64,000 nucleotides of DNA from Streptomyces luomodiensis (GTDB taxonomy: Bacteria > Actinomycetota > Actinomycetes > Streptomycetales > Streptomycetaceae): positions 6,820,001 through 6,884,000 of the forward strand of contig NZ_CP117522.1 in NCBI RefSeq assembly GCF_031679605.1, written 5' to 3'. A program made the translations under genes and the position numbers. Positions 46,084-55,200 of this stretch are shown here, piece after piece; position 1 is the first letter of the stretch, and each line of letters starts with the position of its first letter. Below the pieces are notes generated by a model that was not told where the DNA came from, ran no database searches, and saw only the letters and a list, made by a program, of their open reading frames with translations.

Positions 46084-46723
46084 TGAGCACCCTTTCGAGC
46101 AGTGTCACGTCAGGCTGACCGCCGGCGGACTCGTCGCCGCCGGGCTGATGAATGGCGACGAGCCCCGCCTCGGCCAGGTCGGCTACGAGGATGCGGGCTA
46201 CGCCGAGGGGAATGGTGAGCAGTGCGGAGATCTCGGCGACCGACTTGATCTCGCGGCACAGTTGGCAGATCCGCTGGTGCTCGGGCAGTTGGCCCTGGAG
46301 CTGGGCGGGATCGGCCGTGGTGTGCACCAGCGCCTCGATGGCGAGCTGGTACCGGGGCCGGGTCCGGCCCCCTGTCATGGCGTACGGGCGCACCAGAGGG
46401 TTATGCGCGCCGCCCGCGGGGGAAGGTTCCGGGACGAGGCGCTCAGGTGGCTGTACGGGCTGGATACGCGGCGCGGGCGGCGCGTCGTACCAAGACCCCT
46501 CCGACGGCCCGGGAGGCGCGTAGGAGGGCGTGTACGGCTGTTGCTGGGGCTGCTGCGGCTGCCGCCGCGGGGGCCGGGGCTGCTGCGGCGGCTCCGGCTG
46601 CTGCTGGGAGCGGGCCTGGCGGCTGGGCGCGGAGGGGAAGTTGTAGCGCTTCGGTGGGGTTTCTCCGCGCGGCTCGGACGGCTGCCCGTGGGCGTACGGA
46701 TATCCACTAGGGGGCGTTGCCAC
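46064..46723 (-). CDS. cvnC2: Conservon protein CvnC (DUF742, cvn2)
   Basis: 219 aa. Residues 1 to about 110 are rich in Pro and Gln (QPEPPQQPRPPRRQPQQPQQ) and low in complexity. The rest is the DUF742 domain with winged-helix look: LVRPYAMTGGRTRPRYQLAI, HQRICQLCREIKSVAEISAL, and VTLLERVLSGLRKL at the end. GTG 46723 preceded by GGAGGAGGACAC. The proline-rich lead is absent from the cvn1 copy (136 aa). Partner of CvnB and CvnD. Confidence 0.92.
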   Translation of the reverse strand: MATPPSGYPYAHGQPSEPRGETPPKRYNFPSAPSRQARSQQQPEPPQQPRPPRRQPQQPQQQPYTPSYAPPGPSEGSWYDAPPAPRIQPVQPPERLVPEPSPAGGAHNPLVRPYAMTGGRTRPRYQLAIEALVHTTADPAQLQGQLPEHQRICQLCREIKSVAEISALLTIPLGVARILVADLAEAGLVAIHQPGGDESAGGQPDVTLLERVLSGLRKL

Positions 46724-46805
46724 GTGTCCTCCTCCAACTCGCCTGTCTTGCCGGTCGCGCCACCGCACCCTATGGCGCGGTGGCGCGAAACGCACTCCAT
46801 GTTTG

Positions 46806-47228
46806 CTAGTTGAGAAGACTCCCCTGCAGTTCCGCGCGCAGATCCGGGGTGAGAACGTTGCCCGCGCGATCGACCAGCAGGGCCATCTCGTAGCCGACGA
46901 GGCCGATGTCGCACTCCGGGTGGGCGAGTACGGCGAGGGAGGATCCGTCGGAGATGGACATGATGAAGAGGAAGCCTCGTTCCATTTCGACGACGGTCTG
47001 GTTGACCACGCCGCCTTCGAAGATGCGGGAGGCTCCGGAGGTGAGCGAGGTCAGGCCGGAGGCCACCGCCGCCAGTTGATCGGCTCGGTCACGGGGGAAG
47101 CCTTCGGACATCGCCAGAAGGAGTCCGTCGGCGGAGACCACCACGGTGTGGGACACCCCGGGGGTGTTTTCCACGAAGTTGGTGATCAACCAGTTCAGGT
47201 TCTGCGCCGCCTGGCTCATCGGGCTCAC
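46806..47228 (-). CDS. cvnB2: Conservon roadblock/LC7 protein CvnB (cvn2)
   Basis: 140-aa roadblock/LC7 protein, thought to regulate the CvnD GTPase (MglB-like). Conserved NLNWLITNFVENTPGVSHTV, VVSADGLLLAMSEGFPRDRA, ASGLTSLTSGASRIFEGG, and ERGFLFIMSISDGSSLAVLA. GTG 47228 has AGGAG 7 nt upstream inside the cvnA2 end; the ATG 9 nt later is too far from it. About 311 bp are identical to cvnB1. Confidence 0.93.
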   Translation of the reverse strand: MSPMSQAAQNLNWLITNFVENTPGVSHTVVVSADGLLLAMSEGFPRDRADQLAAVASGLTSLTSGASRIFEGGVVNQTVVEMERGFLFIMSISDGSSLAVLAHPECDIGLVGYEMALLVDRAGNVLTPDLRAELQGSLLN

Positions 47229-47229
47229 A

Positions 47230-50200
47230 CTAACGCTCCTGATCGTAGGTGCTGCCGGGGCCGAAGCCCTGTTGGTCATGCCGGTCACGCCCGGGGGTCC
47301 CGGATCCCGCTGCGCGCCCCCGCTGGACACCGCGGCGCAGGTTGCTCAGCCTGCCGCGGACGTCCTCGGGGGCACGGGAGACCTGGGGGCCGCCCTGTCC
47401 GGTCAGTTCCGCGGCGCCCTCGACCAGGTTGGCCTTGGGCACCCGCCGGGGCAGCCCGGAGGGCGTGACCCCGCCGGCCTTCGGCTCGCGCAGCTGCTCG
47501 GCACGGTGCCAGCGCTGGTCGTTCTCCGACTGCCACGGGGCACTGTCCTCCTGCTGCTGAGGGACCTGTCGGGGCACCTCCGGCGCCGCGGGCGCCATCG
47601 GGTCCCCGGCCACCCCCTGTGCCCCTGTCTCCTCGGACGGTCGCCACTGCACGTCCCGACGCGGAAGTCCGGCGTCGGTCATCGAGTGGATTCCGCTCGG
47701 GGAGGGGCCCGGACGGTGGAACTCTACGCGGTCCCGGGAAACTTCGGGAGCGCTGGGTCCTGATTCCGCTTCGGTCCCGAACTGCGACCCGAAGGGCATC
47801 TCGAAAGATCCGGAATCGCCCCACTCTCCCTGCTGGGAGGGCGAGTTGTAGCCGACGTACGGCTGCTGTCCGGATTCCGTTTGAGTTGTGTAATCCGCTT
47901 CCGGTTGCGTAAAGGCGGAATTCTGGTAGGAGGACTGCGCCAGCGGATCGGCAGCCGCCTGGTCGTGCCGCGGCTCCTGCTCGGGCGCGGTGGCCTCCAT
48001 TCCGCCGTACTGGCCCTGGAACCGGTTGTGGTCCTGGAACCGATCCTGGTCCTGGAACTGGTTCTGCTCTTGGAGCTGGTTCTGCTCCTGGAACCGGTTC
48101 TGGTCCTGGAGCTGGTCCTGGAGCTCGTTCCGTCCCTGCTCCCGCTCGTACGCGGAGTCGTCGAAGCCCAGCTCGGCGGCGGTACGCGAGGACTCCGCGC
48201 TCGGCTCCTGGACGGCCGGCCGCGGCTCGGGGACGATCCGGGAGACCGTGAAGTCGTCCTGGGGCAGCTCCTCGCCGCCACCGCCATGGGTGATCGCCTC
48301 GGGCAGCATCACCAGCGAGGTGGTGCCCGCCTGCTCCCCGGAGGGGCGCAGCTGGACCCGGATGCCGTGCCGGTCGGCGAGGCGGCCGACCACGAAGAGT
48401 CCCATGCGCTGGGAGGCCGTCGCGTCCACCGTCGGCGGGTTGGCCAGCTTGTGGTTGATGTCGGCGAAGTCCTCGGCGGTCAGGCCGATGCCCTTGTCGT
48501 GGATCTCCACCACCACCCGGCCGTCGGGCAGCCGGGTCGAGGTGACCCGCACCTTGGTGTGCGGGGAGGAGAAGGTGGCGGCGTTCTCCAGCAGCTCGGC
48601 CAGGAGGTGCACCAGGTCGGTCACCGCGGTGCCGTGGATCTCGCTCTCGGAGACCCCGGCCAGCTCGATGCGCTCGTACGACTCCACCTCCGAGGAGGCG
48701 GCGCGCAGCACATCGATCAGCGGCACCGGCTGGTTCCAGCGGCGGCCGGGCTCCTCGCCCGCGAGGATCAGCAGGTTCTCGCCGTTGCGGCGCATACGGG
48801 TGGCCAGGTGGTCCAGCCGGAAGAGGTGCTCCAGCTGGTCCGGGTCGGCCTCCCGGCTCTCCAGTTCGGAGATCAGGGTCAGCTGCCGCTCGATCAGTCC
48901 CTGGTTGCGACTGGAAAGGTTGGTGAAGATGGCGTTGACGCCGCCGCGCAGCATCGCCTGCTCGGCCGCGAGCCGGATCGCCTCGCGGTGCACCTGGTCG
49001 AAGGCGCGGGCCACCTCGCCGATCTCGTCCTTGGTGTTGATCGGTATCGAGCTGACCCGGGTGTCCACCCGTCCCGGGTCGGTGCGGGAGAGCTGGTCGA
49101 CCACCGCGGGCAGCCGCTTGCCGGCGACCTCCAGGGCGGCGTTGCGCAGTTGCTGCATCGAATGGCTCATCGAACGGGCCATCCGGCCGGCCACCATGAA
49201 GGCGGCGAACAGCGCCAGCACCACGATCACGGCGTTCACGATCGCATCGCGCCGGGCGTCCGAGGAGATCTCGGCCGCGTCGTTCACGGCCTTGTCCACC
49301 AGGGTCTGCTCGGCCTCCCGGTAGGCGCTGAACTTGATCGTGGAGGCGTTGAACCAGGCGTCCGGGGTGATCCCCTGGGCGGCCAGTTCGGAGGGCGTCG
49401 CGCCGCTGCCGATGGCCTTGACCATCTGCTCCATGCTGGGCGGCGCCACGAACTTCTCACCGGCCGCCTCGGCCTTGCGCTTCGCCTCGGCTATTTGCGT
49501 TCGCGCACGCTTCTCCGCCGCCGTCAGGGTGTCCTCGAGCCGGGTCACGTCCTGCGGTGTGCCGGCCGCCTCGAACTCCCCGAGCGCGATGCCCTCGAGG
49601 TAGGCGTACGAGGTGAAGGCGGTCAGCTGGGCCTTGCGGTCGGGCGCGGACGGACCGGGCTTGACCAGCAGATGGGTACCGATGGAGCGTTGCAGCGACT
49701 CCGCACCCTTGGCCAGGGATACCGCGTAGACGGTACGGCCGTATGAGGTGATATTGCCGGTGCCCAGGCCCAGTTCATTGGCGAACTCGGTCAGCCCGTG
49801 CTCGACGGTGACATAGCCCTCTTCGGTCTTCACCCCGTTCAGCCGGTCGGTGTAGGCGTTCCGGCGCAGGGCGGCGAGCTGCGGTTCGACGGCCCTGAAC
49901 GCTCTGAGGCGGCGTTTGAGGGCCGCCGTCTGCGGCATATCGGTGACGGCCGCGTCGAAGTCCCGCTTCGCCGCGTCGCTGGTGGCCCGCGCCTTGGCCA
50001 CCACGGCCTCGTTGCTGTCGGTGAGCAGCGGACCCGCGCTCAGGTCGCGCTCGTTGACCAGGGCGTGGGCGTAGGAGCTGGCGGCCCGCACGACCTGGGC
50101 GGTGCGCTCGGCGTCCCGCGCCTCGATCCAGGTGGAGACCGAGGAGGCGACCTGGAAGCCACCGAAGACCAGGGCGATGAGCACGGGGATGAGCAGGATC

Positions 50201-50364
50201 GCGTACAGCCGGCCGCGCACCCGCCAGTTCCGTGGTGAGATCCGGCTGCCGCTCGGGGCGGACGGCCCGGACACCTCGGCGGGCGACGCCGCTGTACGTG
50301 TGCGCGGCGGCGGGGTGAAGTTCCCGCGCGCCTCTTGCGCGGGGTCCGGCTTGCTTCGCCTCAC
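47230..50364 (-). CDS. cvnA2: Conservon sensor kinase-like protein CvnA (cvn2)
   Basis: 1044-aa membrane sensor. A first helix (about 53-73, LYAILLIPVLIALVFGGFQV), an extracellular nitrate/nitrite-sensor-like (NIT) helical domain, a second helix (about 371-392, IVNAVIVVLALFAAFMVAG), HAMP, then an ATP-binding region (LAELLENAATFSSPHTKVRV; EIHDKGIGLTAEDF; RMGLFVVGRLADRHGIRVQL). A disordered tail includes a Gln/Asn-rich patch with QDQNRFQEQNQLQEQNQFQD. True kinase activity of CvnA proteins is unproven. GTG 50364 with GAGAGG upstream. Confidence 0.92.
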   Translation of the reverse strand: MRRSKPDPAQEARGNFTPPPRTRTAASPAEVSGPSAPSGSRISPRNWRVRGRLYAILLIPVLIALVFGGFQVASSVSTWIEARDAERTAQVVRAASSYAHALVNERDLSAGPLLTDSNEAVVAKARATSDAAKRDFDAAVTDMPQTAALKRRLRAFRAVEPQLAALRRNAYTDRLNGVKTEEGYVTVEHGLTEFANELGLGTGNITSYGRTVYAVSLAKGAESLQRSIGTHLLVKPGPSAPDRKAQLTAFTSYAYLEGIALGEFEAAGTPQDVTRLEDTLTAAEKRARTQIAEAKRKAEAAGEKFVAPPSMEQMVKAIGSGATPSELAAQGITPDAWFNASTIKFSAYREAEQTLVDKAVNDAAEISSDARRDAIVNAVIVVLALFAAFMVAGRMARSMSHSMQQLRNAALEVAGKRLPAVVDQLSRTDPGRVDTRVSSIPINTKDEIGEVARAFDQVHREAIRLAAEQAMLRGGVNAIFTNLSSRNQGLIERQLTLISELESREADPDQLEHLFRLDHLATRMRRNGENLLILAGEEPGRRWNQPVPLIDVLRAASSEVESYERIELAGVSESEIHGTAVTDLVHLLAELLENAATFSSPHTKVRVTSTRLPDGRVVVEIHDKGIGLTAEDFADINHKLANPPTVDATASQRMGLFVVGRLADRHGIRVQLRPSGEQAGTTSLVMLPEAITHGGGGEELPQDDFTVSRIVPEPRPAVQEPSAESSRTAAELGFDDSAYEREQGRNELQDQLQDQNRFQEQNQLQEQNQFQDQDRFQDHNRFQGQYGGMEATAPEQEPRHDQAAADPLAQSSYQNSAFTQPEADYTTQTESGQQPYVGYNSPSQQGEWGDSGSFEMPFGSQFGTEAESGPSAPEVSRDRVEFHRPGPSPSGIHSMTDAGLPRRDVQWRPSEETGAQGVAGDPMAPAAPEVPRQVPQQQEDSAPWQSENDQRWHRAEQLREPKAGGVTPSGLPRRVPKANLVEGAAELTGQGGPQVSRAPEDVRGRLSNLRRGVQRGRAAGSGTPGRDRHDQQGFGPGSTYDQER
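48000..48150 (-). repeat. Q-rich coding minisatellite in cvnA2
   Basis: Related 18-bp pieces such as CTGGTTCTGCTCCTGGA repeat across the segment, encoding (N/L/D)QFQDQ/EQNQ-like hexads. This is a low-complexity insertion in the C-terminal tail, not found in cvnA1. Confidence 0.7.
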
Positions 50365-50435
50365 TCGACCAACAACCTCTCGGCGTCGGCACCTCGTCCG
50401 TGCCGTTCCCAGCTGAGCCCTGACTGCCCAGTTCA

Positions 50436-50449
50436 GGGAATTCCAGCAC
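50436..50449. promoter_or_regulatory. Shared motif GGGAATTCCAGCAC upstream of cvnA2
   Basis: The same 14 nt occur upstream of cvnA1 (56418-56431). It contains the palindrome GGAATTCC and lies 72-85 bp before the cvnA2 start. Read on the minus strand it is GTGCTGGAATTCCC, a start codon plus LEFP. Either a shared regulatory site or a short upstream frame. Confidence 0.45.
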
Positions 50450-50633
50450 GCCCCGCAGGTGCTTTCCAAACAGTGCGTGAAGCGCTCAGTCCGTTGTCCG
50501 GACCAGAGATAAAACGGGCGTTACGGATGAGCCGTGGCAAACGCCGAACCATTCGAATGCACAACGGAGCTGTCCGAACGCACTCAGTGTCGACGGCCGG
50601 GCCAGATCTCTGTCGAAACGTTATGAACGACGA

Positions 50634-50661
50634 GCGGGCCGTGTCGAACAACACGGCCCGC
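50634..50661 (-). terminator. Terminator after cvn1 operon
   Basis: GCGGGCCGTGT (50634-50644) pairs perfectly with ACACGGCCCGC (50651-50661), loop of 6. Lies downstream of cvnD1 (minus strand). The other sequence in the 333-bp gap 50365-50697 is the cvnA2 upstream region; no gene is seen. Confidence 0.8.
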
Positions 50662-50697
50662 CTTGCGCCGCGCCCGACAACTTCCGGACAGCGGTCC

Positions 50698-51282
50698 CTA
50701 CTTGAGCCGGGCCATCAGCGCGTGCTCGACGAGGGTGATGAGCGCGCTCTTGGCCTCGCTGCGGTGGCGCGCGTCGGTGGTGATGATGGGGGTGTCCGGG
50801 CCGATCTGGAGGGCCTCGCGGACCTCTTCGGGGCTGTACGGCTGCTGTCCGTCGAAGCCGTTGAGGGCGATGACGAAGGGCAGTCCGGAGTTCTCGAAGT
50901 AGTCGACGGCGGGGAAGCAGTCGGCGAGGCGGCGGGTGTCGACCAGGACCACGGCGCCGATGGCACCGCGCACCAGGTCGTCCCACATGAACCAGAAGCG
51001 GTCCTGACCCGGTGTGCCGAACAGGTACAGGATCAGGTCGTCGTCCAGCGTGATACGGCCGAAGTCCATCGCCACGGTCGTCGTGGTCTTGTCCTGGACG
51101 TGGCTCAGATCGTCGATCCCCGCCGAGGCCGACGTCATCACGGCTTCGGTGCGCAGCGGGTTGATCTCCGAGACCGCGCCGACGAACGTGGTCTTGCCCA
51201 CGCCGAAGCCGCCCGCCACCACGATCTTCGCGGAGGTGGTCGCGCTGGTCGGGGGAGCGCCGCTAGAGCTTGCGAAGTCCAC
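50698..51282 (-). CDS. cvnD1: Conservon GTP-binding protein CvnD (cvn1)
   Basis: 194-aa GTPase nearly identical to cvnD2; differences are mainly at the N-terminus (GAPPTSATTS versus GAARSTTS) and a few sites (SHVQDK versus THAPDK, DDD versus DQD). Same P-loop GGFGVGKTTF and FGTPGQDRF motifs. Overlaps cvnC1 by 20 nt. Last gene of the cvn1 operon. The close identity suggests a tandem duplication of the whole four-gene unit. Confidence 0.93.
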   Translation of the reverse strand: MDFASSSGAPPTSATTSAKIVVAGGFGVGKTTFVGAVSEINPLRTEAVMTSASAGIDDLSHVQDKTTTTVAMDFGRITLDDDLILYLFGTPGQDRFWFMWDDLVRGAIGAVVLVDTRRLADCFPAVDYFENSGLPFVIALNGFDGQQPYSPEEVREALQIGPDTPIITTDARHRSEAKSALITLVEHALMARLK

Positions 51283-51673
51283 TGAGCACCCTTTCGAGCA
51301 GTGTCACATCCGGGGTCCCGCCCGCTTCCGAACCGCCCCCGGGCTGGTGGATGGCCACCATGCCGGCCTCCGCCAGGTCCGCCACCAGGATCCGCGCCAC
51401 ACCCAGCGGTATGTTGAGCAGCGCCGAGACCTCCGCGACCGACTTGACCTCCTGGCACAGCTGGCAGATCCGCTGGTGCTCGGGAAGCAGTCCCTGCAGG
51501 TGCACGGGGTCGGCCGTGGTGCTGACCAGCGCCTCGATGGCGAGCTGGTAGCGCGGCCGGGTCCGGCCACCGGTCATGGCATACGGGCGCACCAACGGCT
51601 GGTCGCCTTCACCCCCGTACGGCGATTGGTGATGGCCGCCGTACGGGCCGGGCGGGGCAGGGGGCGGGGTCAT
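51263..51673 (-). CDS. cvnC1: Conservon protein CvnC (DUF742, cvn1)
   Basis: 136-aa compact DUF742 protein. It has the same core as the cvn2 copy (LVRPYAMTGGRTRPRYQLAI, HQRICQLCQEVKSVAEVSAL, VTLLERVLSGLRKL) but only a short N-terminal tail. ATG 51673 with GGAGGATCC upstream. Coupled to cvnD1 by a 20-nt overlap. Confidence 0.92.
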   Translation of the reverse strand: MTPPPAPPGPYGGHHQSPYGGEGDQPLVRPYAMTGGRTRPRYQLAIEALVSTTADPVHLQGLLPEHQRICQLCQEVKSVAEVSALLNIPLGVARILVADLAEAGMVAIHQPGGGSEAGGTPDVTLLERVLSGLRKL

Positions 51674-51778
51674 TGGATCCTCCGGTCGGACAACAAGGTG
51701 ACGGTCGCGCCGTCGGTCGGTGCCGGTGGGGGCCTGCCCGGCCGGGGCCGGGTGGACGGGCGTCGGATGGTCGATGGG

Positions 51779-52201
51779 TCAGTTCAACAGGCTGCCCTGT
51801 AGTTCGGCACGCAGGTCCGGGGTGAGGACATTGCCCGCGCGATCGACCAGCAGGGCCATCTCGTAGCCGACGAGGCCGATGTCGCACTCCGGGTGGGCGA
51901 GTACGGCGAGGGAGGATCCGTCGGAGATGGACATGATGAAGAGGAAGCCTCGTTCCATTTCGACGACGGTCTGGTTGACCACGCCGCCTTCGAAGATGCG
52001 GGAGGCTCCGGAGGTGAGCGAGGTCAGGCCGGAGGCCACCGCCGCCAGTTGATCGGCTCGGTCACGGGGGAAGCCTTCGGACATCGCCAGAAGGAGTCCG
52101 TCGGCGGAGACCACCACGGTGTGGGACACCCCGGGGGTGTTGTCCACGAAATTGGTGATCAACCAGTTCAGATTCTGCGCCGCCTGGCTCATCGGGCTCA
52201 A
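51779..52201 (-). CDS. cvnB1: Conservon roadblock/LC7 protein CvnB (cvn1)
   Basis: 140-aa roadblock/LC7 protein, almost identical to cvnB2 (VDNTPG against VENTPG). TTG 52201 is the likely start, with AGGAG about 6 nt before it, mirroring the GTG of cvnB2. Begins at the cvnA1 stop (CGTTAGTTG), so translation is coupled. 311 identical base pairs with cvnB2, third codon positions included, point to gene conversion. Confidence 0.92.
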   Translation of the reverse strand: MSPMSQAAQNLNWLITNFVDNTPGVSHTVVVSADGLLLAMSEGFPRDRADQLAAVASGLTSLTSGASRIFEGGVVNQTVVEMERGFLFIMSISDGSSLAVLAHPECDIGLVGYEMALLVDRAGNVLTPDLRAELQGSLLN

Positions 52202-55200
52202 CTAACGCTCCTGCTGGTAAGTCGGGCCAATGCCGCGATCATGGTTGTCGCCGAGTCCGGTGCCGGCCCGACGACCCTGCTGAATTCCCCGGCGGAGGTT
52301 GGTCAGCCTTCCGCGTACATCATCGGGCGCGCGAGACACCTGCGGCCCAGTCCGGTCGGGCTGCTGCGGCTGGTGTGCGGCGCCCTCCACGAGGTTCGCG
52401 CGGGGCACCCGCCGTGGCAACCCGGACGACGTGATACCGCCGGCCGCTGGTTCGCGGATCTGCTCGGCGCGGCGCCAGCGCTCGTCGTTGTGGGGCGACG
52501 TACGCCAGTGGGACCCCGTCAGGTCGTGTCCGTCCAGCCCGGTGCCGTTGGCGCCCGAGCCGGCGAACTCGCCCGTGCCCCGGGAGGCCGACTGCGGCTC
52601 GCGGGACGAGAGGGGTGGCACGGCCGAGGCGGGCCGGCCGGGGGTGGGCTCGGGCGCGGAGGACTCGGACGGGAACCGCCGGCCCCCGTCCTGGAAGTCC
52701 GCAGCGCCCGGGTCCTCGTCCTGGTTGCGAAGCCAGGTCGACTCGATGGTGTCGAAGATCGGCGTACGGCCGTCGCCGGGGCCGGCGGGCGGCAGCGGGT
52801 CGCCGGTGCGCCCCTCGCCCTGGGGGCCCTGGGGCAGCGGGAACTCGCCGGTGCCCCCCATGTCGGGGCGGGCGAACTCTCCGGTGTCGCCGGGGCCGCC
52901 CGCGTCGGGACGCTGGAACGTGCCGGTGTCGCCGGGAGCCTGGCCGAGCTCGGGGTGGAGGAACTGGCCGGTGTTACCCGGTCCCTGGCCGAGTTCGGGC
53001 CGGGCGAACTGGCCGGTGTCGCCGGGGCCGCCCGCGTCGGGACGCTGGAACGTGCCGGTGTCGCCGGGAGCCTGGCCGAGCTCGGGGTGGAGGAACTGGC
53101 CGGTGTTACCCGGTCCCTGGCCGAGTTCGGGCCGGGCGAACTCTCCGGTGTCGCCGGGGCCGCCCACGTCGGGACGCTGGAACGCGCCGGTGTCACCGGG
53201 TCCCTGGCCGAGCTCGGGGCGGGCGAACTCGCCCGTGTCGCCGGGGCCGCGGTCGTAGTCGGGACGCTGGAACTGGCCGGTGTCACCCGGTCCCTGGCCG
53301 CCCCGCGATCCGCTGGGCGCGCGGCGCGGCTCGAACATGCTGGGGCCGTCGCCCAGCTGCGGCAGCTCGCCGGTGTCGCCGGGACCGCGGTTGCCGAACG
53401 GATCGCGCCGCTCCGGGGTGCCGCCGAGGTCCGGCTGGGCGAACTGCCCCGTCGAGTCGAACTCCTCGTGCCCGCGCGGGGTGTCCCCCGCGTCGCGCGG
53501 GGCGGTCGGCCAGTCGTCCTCGCCCGCCGCGGCGCGGCGCGCGCCCCAGCTGGTGCCGGGCTGGGTGGGGGCCGGAAGCTCGGGCGCGGGGCCGCGTGTG
53601 GGCAGCTGCGGGCGGCCGCCCTGGTCGCCCGCGTCGGCACGGGCCGGGGTGCCGGTCGGCGGGGCGACGGTCGGGCGCTCACCACGCTGCGGAAGCGAGG
53701 GGCGGCCGGAGGAGTCGGGGCCGCCCTGAACACCGGGGCCGCCCTGAGCGCCGGGGCCCGAGGGAGTGCTGGGCCGGGGGCCGGGAGGCCGTCCGCCCTC
53801 GAAGAAGTTGGTGCCGCCGGACGGGGCACCGCCCGAGGGGCCCGCACCGGCGCCGACCGGACGGGTCGGCAGTCCGCTGCCGGTGGCTTGGCCCGGCAGC
53901 GCGGTACGCGGACCCCCGCCCGGAACCTGGCGGCGGGAGGGCGACGAGCCGAGCAGTCCGGCCGAGCCGTTGCCCTGACCGCCGCCGGCCGCGTCCTGCC
54001 CGCCCTGGCCCGCCTTGCCGCCGGGGCCCTGCGGGGCCGGCTTCCGGCCGCCCTGGGCGACGTCGACGGGCAGCATGACCAGCGCCGTCGTACCGCCCGA
54101 GTCGGACGGCCGGAGCTGGATGCGGATGCCGTGGCGCAGCGACAGCCGGCCGACCACGAACAGACCCATGCGCCGGGAGACCGACACATCGACCGTGGGC
54201 GGGGAGGCCAGCCGCTCGTTGATCGCGGCCAGGTCCTCGGGGGAGAGCCCGATACCGGTGTCGTGGATCTCGACCAGCACCCGCCCGTCGGGCAGGGCGT
54301 GACCGGTGACCTTGACCTTGGTCTGCGGCGAGGAGAAGGAGGTGGCGTTCTCCAGCAGCTCGGCCAGGAGGTGCACCAGGTCGTTGACGACCCGGCCGGC
54401 GACCTCGGTCGCCGGGACCGAGCTGAGCTCGATGCGCTCGTACTGCTCCACCTCGGAGGCGGCCGCACGGAGCACGTCCACCAGCGGCACCGGCCGGGTC
54501 CACCGGCGGCCGGGCTCCTCGCCCGCGAGGACCAGGAGGTTCTCGCCGTTCCGGCGCATACGGGTGGCGAGGTGGTCGAGCTTGAAGAGCGAGGACAGCT
54601 GGTCCGGGTCGGCCTCGCGGCTCTCCAGCTCGGAGATGAGCGAGAGCTGGCGCTGGATGAGGCCCTGGCTGCGGCGCGAGAGGTTGGTGAACATCGCGTT
54701 GACGTTGCCCCGCAGCAGGGCCTGCTCGGCGGCGAGCCGGACCGCCTCGCGGTGGACGTCGTCGAAGGCCGCGGCCACCCTTCCGATCTCGTCCCGGCTG
54801 TGCACACCGACGGACTCGACGGAGGTGTCCACATCCTGCGGGTCGGACTCGGAGAGCTGCTTGACCAGTTCGGGCAGCCGCTTCTGGGAGACCTCCTGCG
54901 CGGTGTCCTGGAGGCGGCGCAGCGAGCGGACCATGGAGCGGGCGACGACGAAGGCGCCGACCAGGGAGACGCCGAGGACCAGCAGGATCAGCGCACCGTT
55001 GAGGATCGCGTCCTGCTGGGCGGAGTCGCGGAGCTCACGAGCCTTCTGCTGCATCTCGCTGAGCAGCGTCTCCTCGATCTTGCTCATCTCTTCGATCTTG
55101 ATGCTGTCCTGGTCGTACCAGTCCAGATCGGTGCGTTTCTCCGCCTTCAGGCCCTCCGGGTCGCGCACCGCGCGGTCGGCGTACATGGTCGCCGCCTTGA

